From positions 1,244,501-1,308,500 of the forward strand of contig NZ_WVRN01000001.1 in NCBI RefSeq assembly GCF_013112245.1: a DNA stretch of 64,000 nt. Reading direction: 5' to 3'. Made by a program: the position numbers and the translations under genes. Shown in pieces: positions 52,935 through 61,834 of this stretch (position 1 is its first letter; each line of letters begins with the position of its first letter). Below the pieces are notes generated by a model. The model saw only the letters and a list, made by a program, of their open reading frames with translations, ran no database searches and was not told the origin of the DNA. The stretch comes from Ruegeria sp. HKCCD4315. Its GTDB lineage: Bacteria > Pseudomonadota > Alphaproteobacteria > Rhodobacterales > Rhodobacteraceae.

Positions 52935-54680
52935 ATGAACTTGTTTTCCGAGATCCGCGGCCTGGTACTGGACGCACTGACGCAGATGCAGTCCGAAGGC
53001 GCTTTGCCCGAGGGGTTGAGCTTTGACAACGTGGCGGTCGAACCCCCGCGTGATTCCGCGCATGGTGACATGGCGACCAACGCTGCGATGGTGCTTGCGA
53101 AACCGGCCAAGATGAAGCCTCGGGATATCGCTGATGTGCTGGCTGGGAAGCTAGCAGCGGATGACCGGATCACCAGCGCCGAAGTGGCTGGTCCCGGATT
53201 CCTCAACCTCCGGCTCGCAGCTTCAGTTTGGCAGGGTGTGCTAGCCGCGGTGTTGGAAAAAGGTACCGACTATGGCCGCTCATCCATGGGGCAGGGACAG
53301 AAGGTCAACGTGGAATACGTCTCGGCCAACCCCACCGGCCCGTTGCATGTGGGCCATACGCGGGGGGCCGTTTTCGGAGATGCTTTGGCAAGCCTGCTGG
53401 CCTATTCCGGCCATGATGTGACCCGCGAGTACTATATCAACGACGGCGGCGCACAGGTGGATGTGCTGGCGCGGTCCGCCTATGAGCGGTATCGCGAGGC
53501 CAATGGTCTGAGCCCCGAGATTGCCGAGGGTCTGTATCCCGGTGACTACTTGATCCCAATCGGTGAGGCGCTGAAAGAGAAATACGGCGACAGCCTGATC
53601 GACAAGCCGGAAAGCGAATGGCTGGAGGATCTGCGCAACTTCGCCACGGACGCGATGATGGACCTGATCCGCGCTGACCTGAAGGCGTTGGGCGTCGAGA
53701 TGGATGTGTTCTTCTCGGAAAAATCGCTCTATGGCACAGGGCGGATCGAGGCGGCACTTCAGTCGCTGACCGACAAAGGTTTGATCTACGAAGGCGTCCT
53801 TGAGCCGCCGAAGGGCAAGAAGCCCGAGGATTGGGAGCCGCGCGAGCAGACCCTGTTCAAGTCGACCGAGCATGGTGATGACGTGGACCGTCCGGTCAAG
53901 AAATCGGATGGCAGCTGGACCTATTTCGCCCCGGATATCGCCTATCACTATGACAAGGTCAGCCGTGGCTTTGACGCGCTGATCGACGTGTTCGGTGCCG
54001 ACCATGGCGGTTATGTCAAACGGATGAAGGCGGCTGTATCGGCACTGTCCGACGGCAAAGTGCCACTGGATATCAAGCTGACGCAGTTGGTGAAGCTGTG
54101 GAAGAATGGTGAGCCATTCAAAATGTCCAAACGGGCGGGGAACTTTGTCACCTTGCGCGATGTGGTCGATCAGGTGGGGCCGGACGTGACCCGTTTCGTG
54201 ATGCTGACCCGCAAGAACGACGCGCCCTTGGATTTCGATTTTGACAAGGTGTTGGAACAGAGCCGGGAAAACCCCGTGTTCTATGTGCAATACGCTCATG
54301 CCCGTGTGATGAGCGTTCTGCGCCGTGCTGCTGAAGCCGGGATTGCCGCAGATGACGCGACCCTCTCCGGTGCTGATCTGAGCAAGAATGATCACGCCTC
54401 AGAACTGACTGTGGCCAAGAAGCTGGCCGAATGGCCGCGTCTGGTGGAAATTGCTGCGCGCACCAATGAACCGCACCGTGTTGCCTTCTATCTCTATGAA
54501 CTCGCGGGCGACTTCCATGCGCTGTGGAACAAGGGCAATGACGAAACCCAGTTGCGTTTCATACAGGATGGCGATGTTGCCACAAGCCAGTCGAAAATCG
54601 CATTGGCCCGTGCCGTTTCTGTTGTGATTTCAGCGGGCTTGGGTATTCTTGGCGTTACTCCGGCGCAGGAGATGCGGTAA
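52935..54680 (+). CDS. argS: Arginyl-tRNA synthetase
   Basis: Class I aminoacyl-tRNA synthetase of 581 residues. N-terminal add-1 domain ([15 protein letters not shown]), the HIGH motif as HVGH in [14 protein letters not shown], and KMSKR as [12 protein letters not shown] near residue 400. The DALR anticodon-binding domain follows, with the characteristic FYVQYAHAR. The start at 52935 has AAAGGA ahead, and family alignment agrees. A TTGACC at 52881 may be its -35 element. First gene of a group with the SPOR protein, nagZ, scpA and scpB. Confidence 0.95.
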   Translation: MNLFSEIRGLVLDALTQMQSEGALPEGLSFDNVAVEPPRDSAHGDMATNAAMVLAKPAKMKPRDIADVLAGKLAADDRITSAEVAGPGFLNLRLAASVWQGVLAAVLEKGTDYGRSSMGQGQKVNVEYVSANPTGPLHVGHTRGAVFGDALASLLAYSGHDVTREYYINDGGAQVDVLARSAYERYREANGLSPEIAEGLYPGDYLIPIGEALKEKYGDSLIDKPESEWLEDLRNFATDAMMDLIRADLKALGVEMDVFFSEKSLYGTGRIEAALQSLTDKGLIYEGVLEPPKGKKPEDWEPREQTLFKSTEHGDDVDRPVKKSDGSWTYFAPDIAYHYDKVSRGFDALIDVFGADHGGYVKRMKAAVSALSDGKVPLDIKLTQLVKLWKNGEPFKMSKRAGNFVTLRDVVDQVGPDVTRFVMLTRKNDAPLDFDFDKVLEQSRENPVFYVQYAHARVMSVLRRAAEAGIAADDATLSGADLSKNDHASELTVAKKLAEWPRLVEIAARTNEPHRVAFYLYELAGDFHALWNKGNDETQLRFIQDGDVATSQSKIALARAVSVVISAGLGILGVTPAQEMR

Positions 54681-54768
54681 CAAATATCGCCCGAACCGCC
54701 GGTACGAGGTAGGCAAGAAATGACCCGCGCGCCTTATTTTCAGGCGCGAAACGGGCAGTGAGGCGGAC

Positions 54769-55824
54769 ATGGCGAGTTACGATTACTCGGGGCAGCAAAG
54801 CCCCGAGCAGATGCATTACCCGAATCAAGCGTATTCTGAGGATGCGTATGATTACCCCGATGATATGCAAGATTATGACGCACCGCGCGGCACGTATGGG
54901 CTGGGCCGGATCGTAAATGTTCTTGGCGCCGTCGCGTCCTTGGCGTTGGTCGCGGGTGTTGGCGTATGGGGCTATCAACTGGTCATGCGGGATGTGAGCG
55001 GCGTGCCCGTGGTGCGTGCGGCCGAAGGCCCGATGCGCATCCAACCGGAAAATCCGGGTGGAACCCCTGCGGATCACCAGGGGCTGGCCGTCAATGCCGT
55101 TGCCGCTGAAGGTACCGCTGCAGCCCCCGCAGATCGGCTGATCCTTGCGCCACGACCAGTATCTTTGACGGACGAAGACCTGCCCGGCGGCGACCTGAAG
55201 CCGACCCCGGCACTGCATGTTGTCGAAGAGCCGATCACCACCCAGGAAGCTGCGCGTCTGCGCCAAAGCGCGGTGGACGCGCTGGTGGCTGAACTGGCGG
55301 GTGAGGCGGCCAAGACCCAGCAGGAATTTGAAGACGGGACACAAGTGGCGTCGCTGGCCACGCCCGAGGAAGAACCGGCTATTGATCCCGCCGATTTTGC
55401 TGCGGCCTTGCCAGATCCGGCCATTGCCGAGTTGCCGGGGGTCCGCAGGTCATTGCGCCCGATCAAACGCCCTGCGCGCAGTCAGATCTCACCCAGTGAG
55501 GCGTCTGAGGGTGCGATCAATGCTGCCGTGAAGGCTGCGGCTGGGCTGGATGTCGATCCCGACACGCTGGCCAAAGGCACGCGTCTGGCGCAGCTTGGGG
55601 CCTATGACAGCACTCAGGTGGCGCAGGCTGAATGGGATCGCCTGAGCGGTCGGTTCGGTGAATACATGGACGGTAAACAGCGCGTTATCCAGAAAACCTC
55701 AAGCGGCGGTCGAACCTTTTACCGCCTGCGCGTTCTGGGATTTGAAGACCTGAGCGACTCGCGCCAGTTCTGTGCCGCGCTGGTGGCGCAAGGGGCTGAT
55801 TGTATTCCGGTGGCCGTGCGGTGA
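54769..55824 (+). CDS. SPOR domain protein
   Basis: Single-pass inner-membrane protein of 351 residues. An acidic Tyr/Asp-rich cytoplasmic N-terminus (about 1-45), a membrane helix at about 50 to 70 (VLGAVASLALVAGVGVWGY), a long periplasmic linker, then a C-terminal SPOR domain from about 265 to 350 (RLAQLGAYDS, RTFYRLRVLGFEDLSDS, ADCIPV). SPOR domains bind denuded septal peptidoglycan, so it probably acts at division. It lies next to nagZ and overlaps it by four bases (GTGA), consistent with a cell-wall role. Confidence 0.88.
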   Translation: MASYDYSGQQSPEQMHYPNQAYSEDAYDYPDDMQDYDAPRGTYGLGRIVNVLGAVASLALVAGVGVWGYQLVMRDVSGVPVVRAAEGPMRIQPENPGGTPADHQGLAVNAVAAEGTAAAPADRLILAPRPVSLTDEDLPGGDLKPTPALHVVEEPITTQEAARLRQSAVDALVAELAGEAAKTQQEFEDGTQVASLATPEEEPAIDPADFAAALPDPAIAELPGVRRSLRPIKRPARSQISPSEASEGAINAAVKAAAGLDVDPDTLAKGTRLAQLGAYDSTQVAQAEWDRLSGRFGEYMDGKQRVIQKTSSGGRTFYRLRVLGFEDLSDSRQFCAALVAQGADCIPVAVR

Positions 55825-56828
55825 AATTTGGCGCAACGATCACCGATGCCGAAGGACTGCGTCTGACGCAGGAGGAAAGAGACCTGTTCCGCCAGATGAA
55901 CCCGTTCGGGTTCATCCTGTTTGCCCGCAACATCGAAAACGCCGATCAGGTCCGCGCCCTGTGCGACGACTTCCGCGAGGCGGTCGGGCGCAATTGCCCG
56001 ATCACCATTGATCAGGAAGGCGGGCGCGTGCAGCGCTTGCGCGCACCTTTGGCCCGCGAATGGCTACCACCGCTGGATCACGTTACGCGTGCAGGCGATC
56101 AGGCCGAGCGGGCGATGTATCTGCGCTATCGCCTGATTGCGGACGAACTGTTCAGCCTGGGGATCGACAGCAACTGCGCTCCCATGGTCGATGTGGCGCG
56201 GTCTGATACGCACGCATTTCTCAAGAATCGCTGCTATGCTTCTGATCCTGAACAGATTTCCAAGGTTGGTCGAGCCGTTGCAAAAGGGCACTTGGACGGG
56301 GGCGTTCTGCCTGTGATCAAACACATGCCCGGACATGGCCGCTCCACGCTGGACAGCCACTACGACTTGCCGCATGTCGATCTGTCATTGGACGAATTGG
56401 ACAGCAGCGATTTCGCGCCGTTTCGTGCACTGAACGATTTGCCGATGGGGATGACCGCGCATCTGGTCTACGATCAGATAGATCCCCAACCGGCCACAAT
56501 TTCAGCCACCATGATGGGTGTGATCCGCGAAAAGATCGGCTTTGGTGGGCTGATCATGACCGACGATATCGGGATGAAAGCGCTGAGCGGCACTCCGGCT
56601 GAAGTGTCCCGTCAGGCCATTCAGGCGGGATGTGATGTTGTTCTGCACTGTAATGGCAGTTTTGCAGACCGTGCCGCAGTGATGGAAAGTGCCGGAGAGA
56701 TGACCGATCAGGCACAAGCCCGCGCAGAACGGGCGCTGGCGATGCGCAAACCTCCGCAGCAACTTGACATCCCTGCCGTCGAAGCGGAACTATCTGCCCT
56801 AATGGGCGGGCAGGTATATGAACGATAA
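55821..56828 (+). CDS. nagZ: Beta-N-acetylhexosaminidase (NagZ)
   Basis: Family GH3 enzyme that removes GlcNAc from anhydro-muropeptides in peptidoglycan recycling; 335 residues. Motifs: IDQEGGRVQRL near 65, KHMPGHGRSTLDSH near 160 (catalytic Asp/His loop) and MTDDIGMKALSG (nucleophile Asp). The start is GTG at 55821 (VKFGATITDAEG), overlapping the SPOR stop by four bases. An ATG at 55800 lies inside the SPOR gene and is less likely. It overlaps scpA by eleven bases. Confidence 0.93.
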   Translation: MKFGATITDAEGLRLTQEERDLFRQMNPFGFILFARNIENADQVRALCDDFREAVGRNCPITIDQEGGRVQRLRAPLAREWLPPLDHVTRAGDQAERAMYLRYRLIADELFSLGIDSNCAPMVDVARSDTHAFLKNRCYASDPEQISKVGRAVAKGHLDGGVLPVIKHMPGHGRSTLDSHYDLPHVDLSLDELDSSDFAPFRALNDLPMGMTAHLVYDQIDPQPATISATMMGVIREKIGFGGLIMTDDIGMKALSGTPAEVSRQAIQAGCDVVLHCNGSFADRAAVMESAGEMTDQAQARAERALAMRKPPQQLDIPAVEAELSALMGGQVYER

Positions 56829-57612
56829 CCTCTTTAGCGAAGACCCTGTCTCGGTCGCGGATCGTCTTGCGGCCGAAGCACTGATCGTTGACGTCGATGG
56901 ATTCGAAGGCCCTCTGGATGTGCTGCTGACCCTGTCGCGGACGCAAAAGGTGGATCTGAGGAAAATCTCGGTTCTGGCACTGGCGCAGCAATACCTGGCT
57001 TTCGTTGAAAAGGCCCGTGCGCTGCGGATCGAACTGGCTGCTGACTATCTGGTTATGGCCGCGTGGCTGGCCTTTCTCAAATCCCGGTTGCTGTTGCCTC
57101 CGGACCCCGATGACGAGGGGCCATCGGGCGAGGAACTGGCCGCGCATCTGGCGTTTCAGCTAGAACGCCTTCAGGCCATGCGCGACGCTGCAGCGCGATT
57201 GATGGCGCGCGATCAGTTGGGCCGCGATTTCTTCAAGCGCGGGCAGGGCGAAGATATCACCCGTATCCGCACCGTGACCTATTCCGCCACGCTGCTGGAT
57301 CTGATGCAGGGCTATGCCCGTATCCGTACGCGGGATGAATTCCGCCCCTTTGTGATGGATCGCGACTCGGTCTTCACGATGGAACAGGCACTGGAAAGGA
57401 TGCGCCCGTTGATTGGCTTTGCCGGAGCGTGGACCGACATGGAGACGTACCTGCCGGAGGGCTGGGACGCCGACCCGGTGCGCCGCAGGTCTGCGACGGC
57501 GGCAACTTTTGCGGCCTCGTTAGAGCTGGTGAAAGAAGGACATATGGAGATGAAACAGAGCGAGACATTCGCTCCGATCCATCTGCGAAAGAGGACCGAG
57601 ACACGTGACTGA
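56818..57612 (+). CDS. scpA: Segregation and condensation protein A
   Basis: Kleisin subunit of the bacterial condensin SMC-ScpA-ScpB that organises the chromosome. The 264 residues begin with an N-terminal SMC-neck-binding helical bundle (VDGFEGPLDVLLTLSRTQK, VDLRKISVLALAQQYLAF), an AWLAFLKSRLLLPP segment, and a C-terminal winged-helix SMC-head-binding part. It overlaps nagZ by eleven bases and scpB by eight, so the three are translated together. Confidence 0.93.
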   Translation: MNDNLFSEDPVSVADRLAAEALIVDVDGFEGPLDVLLTLSRTQKVDLRKISVLALAQQYLAFVEKARALRIELAADYLVMAAWLAFLKSRLLLPPDPDDEGPSGEELAAHLAFQLERLQAMRDAAARLMARDQLGRDFFKRGQGEDITRIRTVTYSATLLDLMQGYARIRTRDEFRPFVMDRDSVFTMEQALERMRPLIGFAGAWTDMETYLPEGWDADPVRRRSATAATFAASLELVKEGHMEMKQSETFAPIHLRKRTETRD

Positions 57613-58255
57613 CGCCCCTGAAGAAACCGGTACACTGTTCGAAGCACCTCCGCTGGCGGAACAGGAACGCATGGTCGAGGCTGTTCTTTTCGCCAGTTCT
57701 GAACCGGTGACAATCGCAGATCTGGAAGCCCGGATGCCCCATGGCAGCGACGCGGCGCAAGCGGTTGAATTGCTTCAGAAACGTTATGAAGGCCGCGGCG
57801 TGCGTGTTGTGCGTGTCGGTGAGGCTTGGGCCATCCGCACGGCGCCTGATTTGGGTTTTCTGATGCAGAAGGAAACGGTCGAAACCCGCAAACTCAGCCG
57901 CGCCGCGATCGAAACTCTGGCCATCGTGGCTTATCATCAGCCCTGTACACGGGCCGAGATCGAAGAAATCCGCGGAGTTTCCGTTTCGCGCGGAACCATT
58001 GATCAGCTCTTGGAGATGGAGTGGATCAAACTGGGCCGTCGCCGTATGACGCCGGGCCGTCCTGTGACCTTTGTGGTTACGCCAGAATTCCTGGATCACT
58101 TTGGTCTGGAAAACGCGCGTGACCTGCCTGGCCTGAAAGAACTTCGGGCGGCTGGGCTTCTCGAAAACCGGCCTCCACCGGGTGCCATTCCGCTGGGTGA
58201 AGGGCGCGAGGATGAGGCCGACGAAGATCAGACCGAGCTGTTCGAGGAAGAGTGA
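57605..58255 (+). CDS. scpB: Segregation and condensation protein B
   Basis: Dimeric winged-helix partner in the SMC-ScpAB complex, 216 residues. Motifs: MVEAVLFASSEPVTIADLEAR, then AIETLAIVAYHQPCTRAEIEEIRGVSVSRGTI (shown here in two parts), and MTPGRPVTFVVTPEFLDHFGL. The C-terminal acidic tail (ADEDQTELFEEE) is usual. The start is GTG at 57605, with GAGAC ahead, inside scpA's end. Confidence 0.92.
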   Translation: MTDAPEETGTLFEAPPLAEQERMVEAVLFASSEPVTIADLEARMPHGSDAAQAVELLQKRYEGRGVRVVRVGEAWAIRTAPDLGFLMQKETVETRKLSRAAIETLAIVAYHQPCTRAEIEEIRGVSVSRGTIDQLLEMEWIKLGRRRMTPGRPVTFVVTPEFLDHFGLENARDLPGLKELRAAGLLENRPPPGAIPLGEGREDEADEDQTELFEEE

Positions 58256-58320
58256 CTACGCAGCCCTTTTGTTGCCGCATAAAACGCCTATCTTAAGCCG
58301 CGAGGACAGGGAGTTGAGCA

Positions 58321-58536
58321 ATGAATGCAAATCGGATCATTGATATGATCGTGCGTCAGGTCATGCGGCGACTGGTGAACAAAGGCGTGAACAAGGGCAT
58401 TGATACGGCCAGTCGCATGGGCAAGGGCGACGGTTCATCGAAGGGGCCAAAGCACGCCAATTCATCTGATCATGCCCAAAAGCTACGGCAGGCAGAAAAG
58501 ATGAGCCGGCAGATGCGCCGGTTCATGAAATTCTAG
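58321..58536 (+). CDS. Small basic protein downstream of scpB
   Basis: A 71-residue hydrophilic protein, rich in Lys, Arg, Met and Ser (RIIDMIVRQVMRRLVNKG at the N-terminus, RQAEKMSRQMRRFMKF at the C-terminus), probably two amphipathic helices with a Ser/Lys-rich link. GGGAG precedes the ATG. In related Rhodobacterales a similar small gene lies between scpB and the tatABC genes. Here tat genes do not follow; a convergent dCTP deaminase does. Function unknown. Confidence 0.65.
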   Translation: MNANRIIDMIVRQVMRRLVNKGVNKGIDTASRMGKGDGSSKGPKHANSSDHAQKLRQAEKMSRQMRRFMKF

Positions 58537-58539
58537 AGC

Positions 58540-59619
58540 TTACCCAACCGCCTTGAAGTGCTTGGACAATTTCAGGCCCTGACCCTGATAGTTTGATGCA
58601 ATGCCCGCGCCGTACAATTGCGTCGGCATGTCGGCCATTTTCTCATAGACCAGACGCCCGACAACTTGCCCGTGCTCTAGCACAAAAGGTGCTTCGTGGC
58701 AGCGAACCTCTAAAACACCGCGCGATCCAGCTCCACCCGCAGCGGCGTGACCGAAGCCGGGGTCAAAGAAACCGGCGTAGTGCACCCGGAATTCACCAAC
58801 CATTGCCAGATAGGGGGCCATTTCAGCGGCGTACATCGGCGGAATATGCACTGCTTCGCGGCTGACAAGGATATAGAACGCGCCGGGATCAAGGATGATA
58901 CAACCGTCCTTGGTACGCACTTCCTCCCAATAATCCTGCGGGTCGTATTCGCCGATACGATCCAGATCAATCACCCCGGTGTGGGGCTTGGCGCGGTAGC
59001 CGACCAGATCAGTGTCAGGCAGTTGCAGATCGACCGAGAAGCCGAGACCGTCCTGAATAACAGCAGGTCCGTCAACCAATGGAGACTCGGCGTGCAGAGA
59101 CTTCAGTTCATCGTCTGAAAGAACCGCCTGACCCTGACGGAAGCGAATCTGGTTGAGGCGCATTCCGGGGCGCACCAGTACCGAGAACGAGCGCGGGCAG
59201 ATTTCCGCATAAAGCGGACCCGAGTAACCTGCGGGAACCCTGTCAAATTCGGTGCCACCATCGGTGATGGTCCGGGTCAGAAGGTCCAGCCGCCCGGTCG
59301 AGCTTTTGGCATTGGCGACAGCGCTCATGTCGTCGGGCAGGGCGAGCGATTCCATCAGCGGCACCAGATAAACGCAGCCTTTTTCCAGAACCGCCCCGTC
59401 GGTGATGTCGATACGGTGCATCTCGAACTCGGTCAATCGATCCGTGACACTACGGCCTTCACCCGCAAGGAACGAGGCGCGGACGCGGTAAGCAACTGTT
59501 CCTAAACGTAAATCAAGGCTGGCCGGTTGAATCTGTGCAGGCAGAACGTCCGGGCTGGCGCTGATCTCGCCACGCGTGATCATCGCTTCGATCTGCTGGT
59601 TTGGACATACACCTGTCAT
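58540..59619 (-). CDS. Double-domain 2'-deoxycytidine 5'-triphosphate deaminase
   Basis: About 359 residues, twice the length of a usual Dcd (about 190). Both halves show dUTPase/Dcd-like strands: first half LPAQIQPASLDLRLG, NAKSSTGRLDLLTRTITDGG (active-site region) and YAEICPRSFSVLVRPG; second half IILDPGAFYILVSREAVHIP, HYAGFFDPGFGH and HEAPFVLEHGQVVGRL. It converts dCTP to dUTP for thymidylate synthesis. The double-length version is a known Alphaproteobacterial form. The start at 59619 has AGAGGGG ahead. It is read toward the small basic gene. Confidence 0.85.
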   Translation of the reverse strand: MTGVCPNQQIEAMITRGEISASPDVLPAQIQPASLDLRLGTVAYRVRASFLAGEGRSVTDRLTEFEMHRIDITDGAVLEKGCVYLVPLMESLALPDDMSAVANAKSSTGRLDLLTRTITDGGTEFDRVPAGYSGPLYAEICPRSFSVLVRPGMRLNQIRFRQGQAVLSDDELKSLHAESPLVDGPAVIQDGLGFSVDLQLPDTDLVGYRAKPHTGVIDLDRIGEYDPQDYWEEVRTKDGCIILDPGAFYILVSREAVHIPPMYAAEMAPYLAMVGEFRVHYAGFFDPGFGHAAAGGAGSRGVLEVRCHEAPFVLEHGQVVGRLVYEKMADMPTQLYGAGIASNYQGQGLKLSKHFKAVG

Positions 59620-59680
59620 CTCGATCCCCTCTGGTGCCAGAGCGGGATCTGGCCTGTGTGCCATAAACGTCGGTGTGATT

Positions 59681-59757
59681 TGGTCGGGCTAGCAGGACTC
59701 GAACCTGCGACCTTCCGTCCCCCAGACGGACGCGCTACCAGGCTGCGCCATAGCCCG
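59681..59757 (-). tRNA. tRNA-Pro (anticodon GGG)
   Basis: 77 bases read on the minus strand, with acceptor stem CGGGCTA/TAGCCCG, discriminator A and encoded CCA. The anticodon stem is TCCGT/ACGGA around the loop CTGGGGG, giving anticodon GGG with G at 37. T-arm GCAGG-TTCGAGT-CCTGC. It reads codon CCC (and CCU by wobble). Confidence 0.95.
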
Positions 59758-59818
59758 ACGTTGGGGTGTTCATAAAGATTTTCCCGGCAGGGGCAAGAGG
59801 AAAACAATGCCTTTTTTC

Positions 59819-60424
59819 CTAACCCGTCGCCTGTGTCTCGACACGATCCAGCCAGTGGCGCAGGTCTTTTGCAATCGGAGCGATGCGGCGCAGCAGATCG
59901 TCGTCAAACTCTGCTCGGTTCCACGCCAATGAGGTGATTCCCCCCATCAAAGGGGCGGCATCAAGCTCAGGCTCTGCGACTGGTTTTGCGTTAGCGGTTG
60001 GCGCGTCGTTGATCTGAGCATCCTCTTTCACCAACGGCTCGGATGGTTCGCCCAAATCCATGTGGATCTGTTCCGTGACTGGCGCAGTTTTTGGCTCAAA
60101 CGGCACCACGGTGTCTTCCACGGGCTCAGCCGGGGCAGGGGAATGTTCCTCTAGCGACGGAGACAGCGACGCAACATGCGCCACGCCTTGCTCGCGCAGG
60201 ATACGCTGCACGCCTTTGATCGTGATTCCGTCTTCGTGGAGCAGTTTTTTGATCCCGCCCAGAAGCCGCATGTCATTGGGGCGGTAATACCGGCGTCCAC
60301 CCGCCCGTTTGACGGGTTTCACCTGCGTGAACCGGCTTTCCCAGAAACGCAGAACATGGGCCTGTACGCCAAGCCAATCCGCAACTTCACTGATAGTGCG
60401 AAACGCGTCGGGAGACTTGCTCAT
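59819..60424 (-). CDS. MerR family transcriptional regulator
   Basis: A 201-residue protein: N-terminal MerR-type winged helix ([22 protein letters not shown], here split as [11 protein letters not shown] and [10 protein letters not shown]; then [23 protein letters not shown]), a helix for dimerisation, and a long acidic, Pro-rich linker with a short C-terminal helical region ([17 protein letters not shown]). No Cys-based metal site is evident, so it is not a classic metal sensor. It is the last gene of the yceD-rpmF-plsX-fabH-ihfA operon, a conserved order in Rhodobacterales and Rhizobiales. Target unknown. Confidence 0.87.
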   Translation of the reverse strand: MSKSPDAFRTISEVADWLGVQAHVLRFWESRFTQVKPVKRAGGRRYYRPNDMRLLGGIKKLLHEDGITIKGVQRILREQGVAHVASLSPSLEEHSPAPAEPVEDTVVPFEPKTAPVTEQIHMDLGEPSEPLVKEDAQINDAPTANAKPVAEPELDAAPLMGGITSLAWNRAEFDDDLLRRIAPIAKDLRHWLDRVETQATG

Positions 60425-60442
60425 ATCCGCGCGACCTCGGGG

Positions 60443-60745
60443 TTACTTGCGATTCCCGGCAGCGACGCGATCTTTCATCAGATGCGACGGACGGAAGGTC
60501 AGCACACGGCGCGGCTGAATTGGAACTTCTTCACCGGTTTTGGGATTGCGACCAACACGGGCGGTTTTGTCGCGTACACTGAACGTGCCGAAGGATGAAA
60601 TCTTGACTTGCTCACCGCGCACCAGAGCGTCAGACATGTGGTTAAGAACACTTTCAACCAGCTGTGCGCTTTCGTTTCGTGAAAGCCCAACTTCGCGAAA
60701 GACGGCTTCGCTCAGATCCATTCGAGTCAGTGTTTTATCGCCCAT
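60443..60745 (-). CDS. ihfA: Integration host factor subunit alpha
   Basis: Small DNA-bending protein, 100 residues, forming the IHF heterodimer with IhfB. Family features: [17 protein letters not shown] at the N-terminus, then [14 protein letters not shown], and the DNA-intercalating [14 protein letters not shown] arm with its conserved Pro. It acts in nucleoid structure, transcription and recombination. It has its own promoter upstream, next to a perfect IHF site, which suggests autoregulation; it may also be transcribed from fabH. Confidence 0.96.
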   Translation of the reverse strand: MGDKTLTRMDLSEAVFREVGLSRNESAQLVESVLNHMSDALVRGEQVKISSFGTFSVRDKTARVGRNPKTGEEVPIQPRRVLTFRPSHLMKDRVAAGNRK

Positions 60746-60768
60746 GCCATTTCCCCTGTTGATATCAA

Positions 60769-60811
60769 AGCATATGGGTATGGCAAATTCGCTGTCAATA
60801 TCAATGAATTG
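60769..60811 (-). promoter_or_regulatory. ihfA promoter with an adjacent IHF consensus site
   Basis: On the minus strand TTGACA (60793-60798), 18 bases, TATGCT (60769-60774). On the plus strand TATCAATGAATTG (60799-60811) fits the IHF consensus WATCAANNNNTTR at every fixed position and abuts the -35 element. A palindrome, TTGATATCAA (60759-60768), lies between -10 and the gene. Confidence 0.6.
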
Positions 60812-60841
60812 CGGGTGGCTGTGTAAGCCGGTTTGCGCCGG

Positions 60842-61813
60842 TTACCAGCGCAGAACAACCGCGCCCCATGCCAGCCCACCGCCAATGGCTTCGGTCACGA
60901 TCAGGTCGCCGGGCTTGATCTGCCCACGCTGTTTGCCCACCGAAAGGGCCAGCGGAATCGATGCGGCCGAGGTGTTGCCATGATCCTGAACCGTCACCAC
61001 GACGTTCTCCATAGGCAGGCCCATTTTCTTGGCGGTGCCCTGAATGATGCGGATATTGGCCTGATGCGGCACGATCCAGTCTACGTCCGAGTTGCCCAGA
61101 CCCGCGCGCTCGAGTGCGGTTTCAGCAGTTTTTGTAAGTTTTTCAACAGCATGTCGGAACACTTGGTTGCCTTGCATACGCAAATGCCCGGTGGATTGAG
61201 TAGATACTCCGCCATCGACATAGAGCAGATCCTTGTAGCGACCGTCCGAGTTCAGATCGGTTGCCAGAATGCCGCGATCATCCGAAGTGCCGTTGCCTTC
61301 CTGAGCTTCCAACACCAACGCTCCGGCTCCATCGCCGAAAAGGACACACGTGGAGCGATCCGTCCAGTCCATGATCCGAGAGAACGTCTCGGCGCCGATA
61401 ACCAGCACGCGCTTGGCCTGACCCGAAACAATCAGCGCATTTGCGTTGGAAAGTGCAAAAACGAATCCCGCGCATACGGCTTGTACGTCAAAGGCAAACC
61501 CCTTGGTCATGCCAAGCCGGGCCTGAACCATGGTTGCCGCAGACGGGAAGGTCAGATCAGCGGTCGATGTCGCTACGACGATGGCGTCAATGTCATCCGC
61601 ACTCAAATCGGCATCTGCCAAGGCCGCCTCGGCAGCTTTTGTCGCCAGATCCGAGGTCGTTTCGCCTTCGGCTGCGAAATGGCGCCGCTCAATACCCGAT
61701 CGCGTTCGGATCCACTCGTCGGTTGTGTCCAGCGTTTTCTCAAACTCGGAATTAGGAACAATGCGTTCCGGCAAATAATGCCCGACACCTACTACAACTG
61801 AACGGCCTGCCAT
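60842..61813 (-). CDS. fabH: Beta-ketoacyl-ACP synthase III
   Basis: Starts fatty acid elongation by condensing acetyl-CoA with malonyl-ACP; 323 residues. The thiolase-fold active site is complete: Cys in VQAVCAGFVFAL, His in WIVPHQANIRII and Asn in DHGNTSAASIP. The N-terminus VGVGHYLPERIVPNSE and the TRSGIERRHFA motif are typical of FabH. It lies 21 bases after plsX in the operon. Confidence 0.96.
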   Translation of the reverse strand: MAGRSVVVGVGHYLPERIVPNSEFEKTLDTTDEWIRTRSGIERRHFAAEGETTSDLATKAAEAALADADLSADDIDAIVVATSTADLTFPSAATMVQARLGMTKGFAFDVQAVCAGFVFALSNANALIVSGQAKRVLVIGAETFSRIMDWTDRSTCVLFGDGAGALVLEAQEGNGTSDDRGILATDLNSDGRYKDLLYVDGGVSTQSTGHLRMQGNQVFRHAVEKLTKTAETALERAGLGNSDVDWIVPHQANIRIIQGTAKKMGLPMENVVVTVQDHGNTSAASIPLALSVGKQRGQIKPGDLIVTEAIGGGLAWGAVVLRW

Positions 61814-61834
61814 GTTGGGGTACTGCCTTTTTGA

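Noticed and set aside
58321..58536. tatA
   Set aside because: Position and length fit, but there is no hydrophobic N-terminal helix and no FG motif; the protein is strongly basic.
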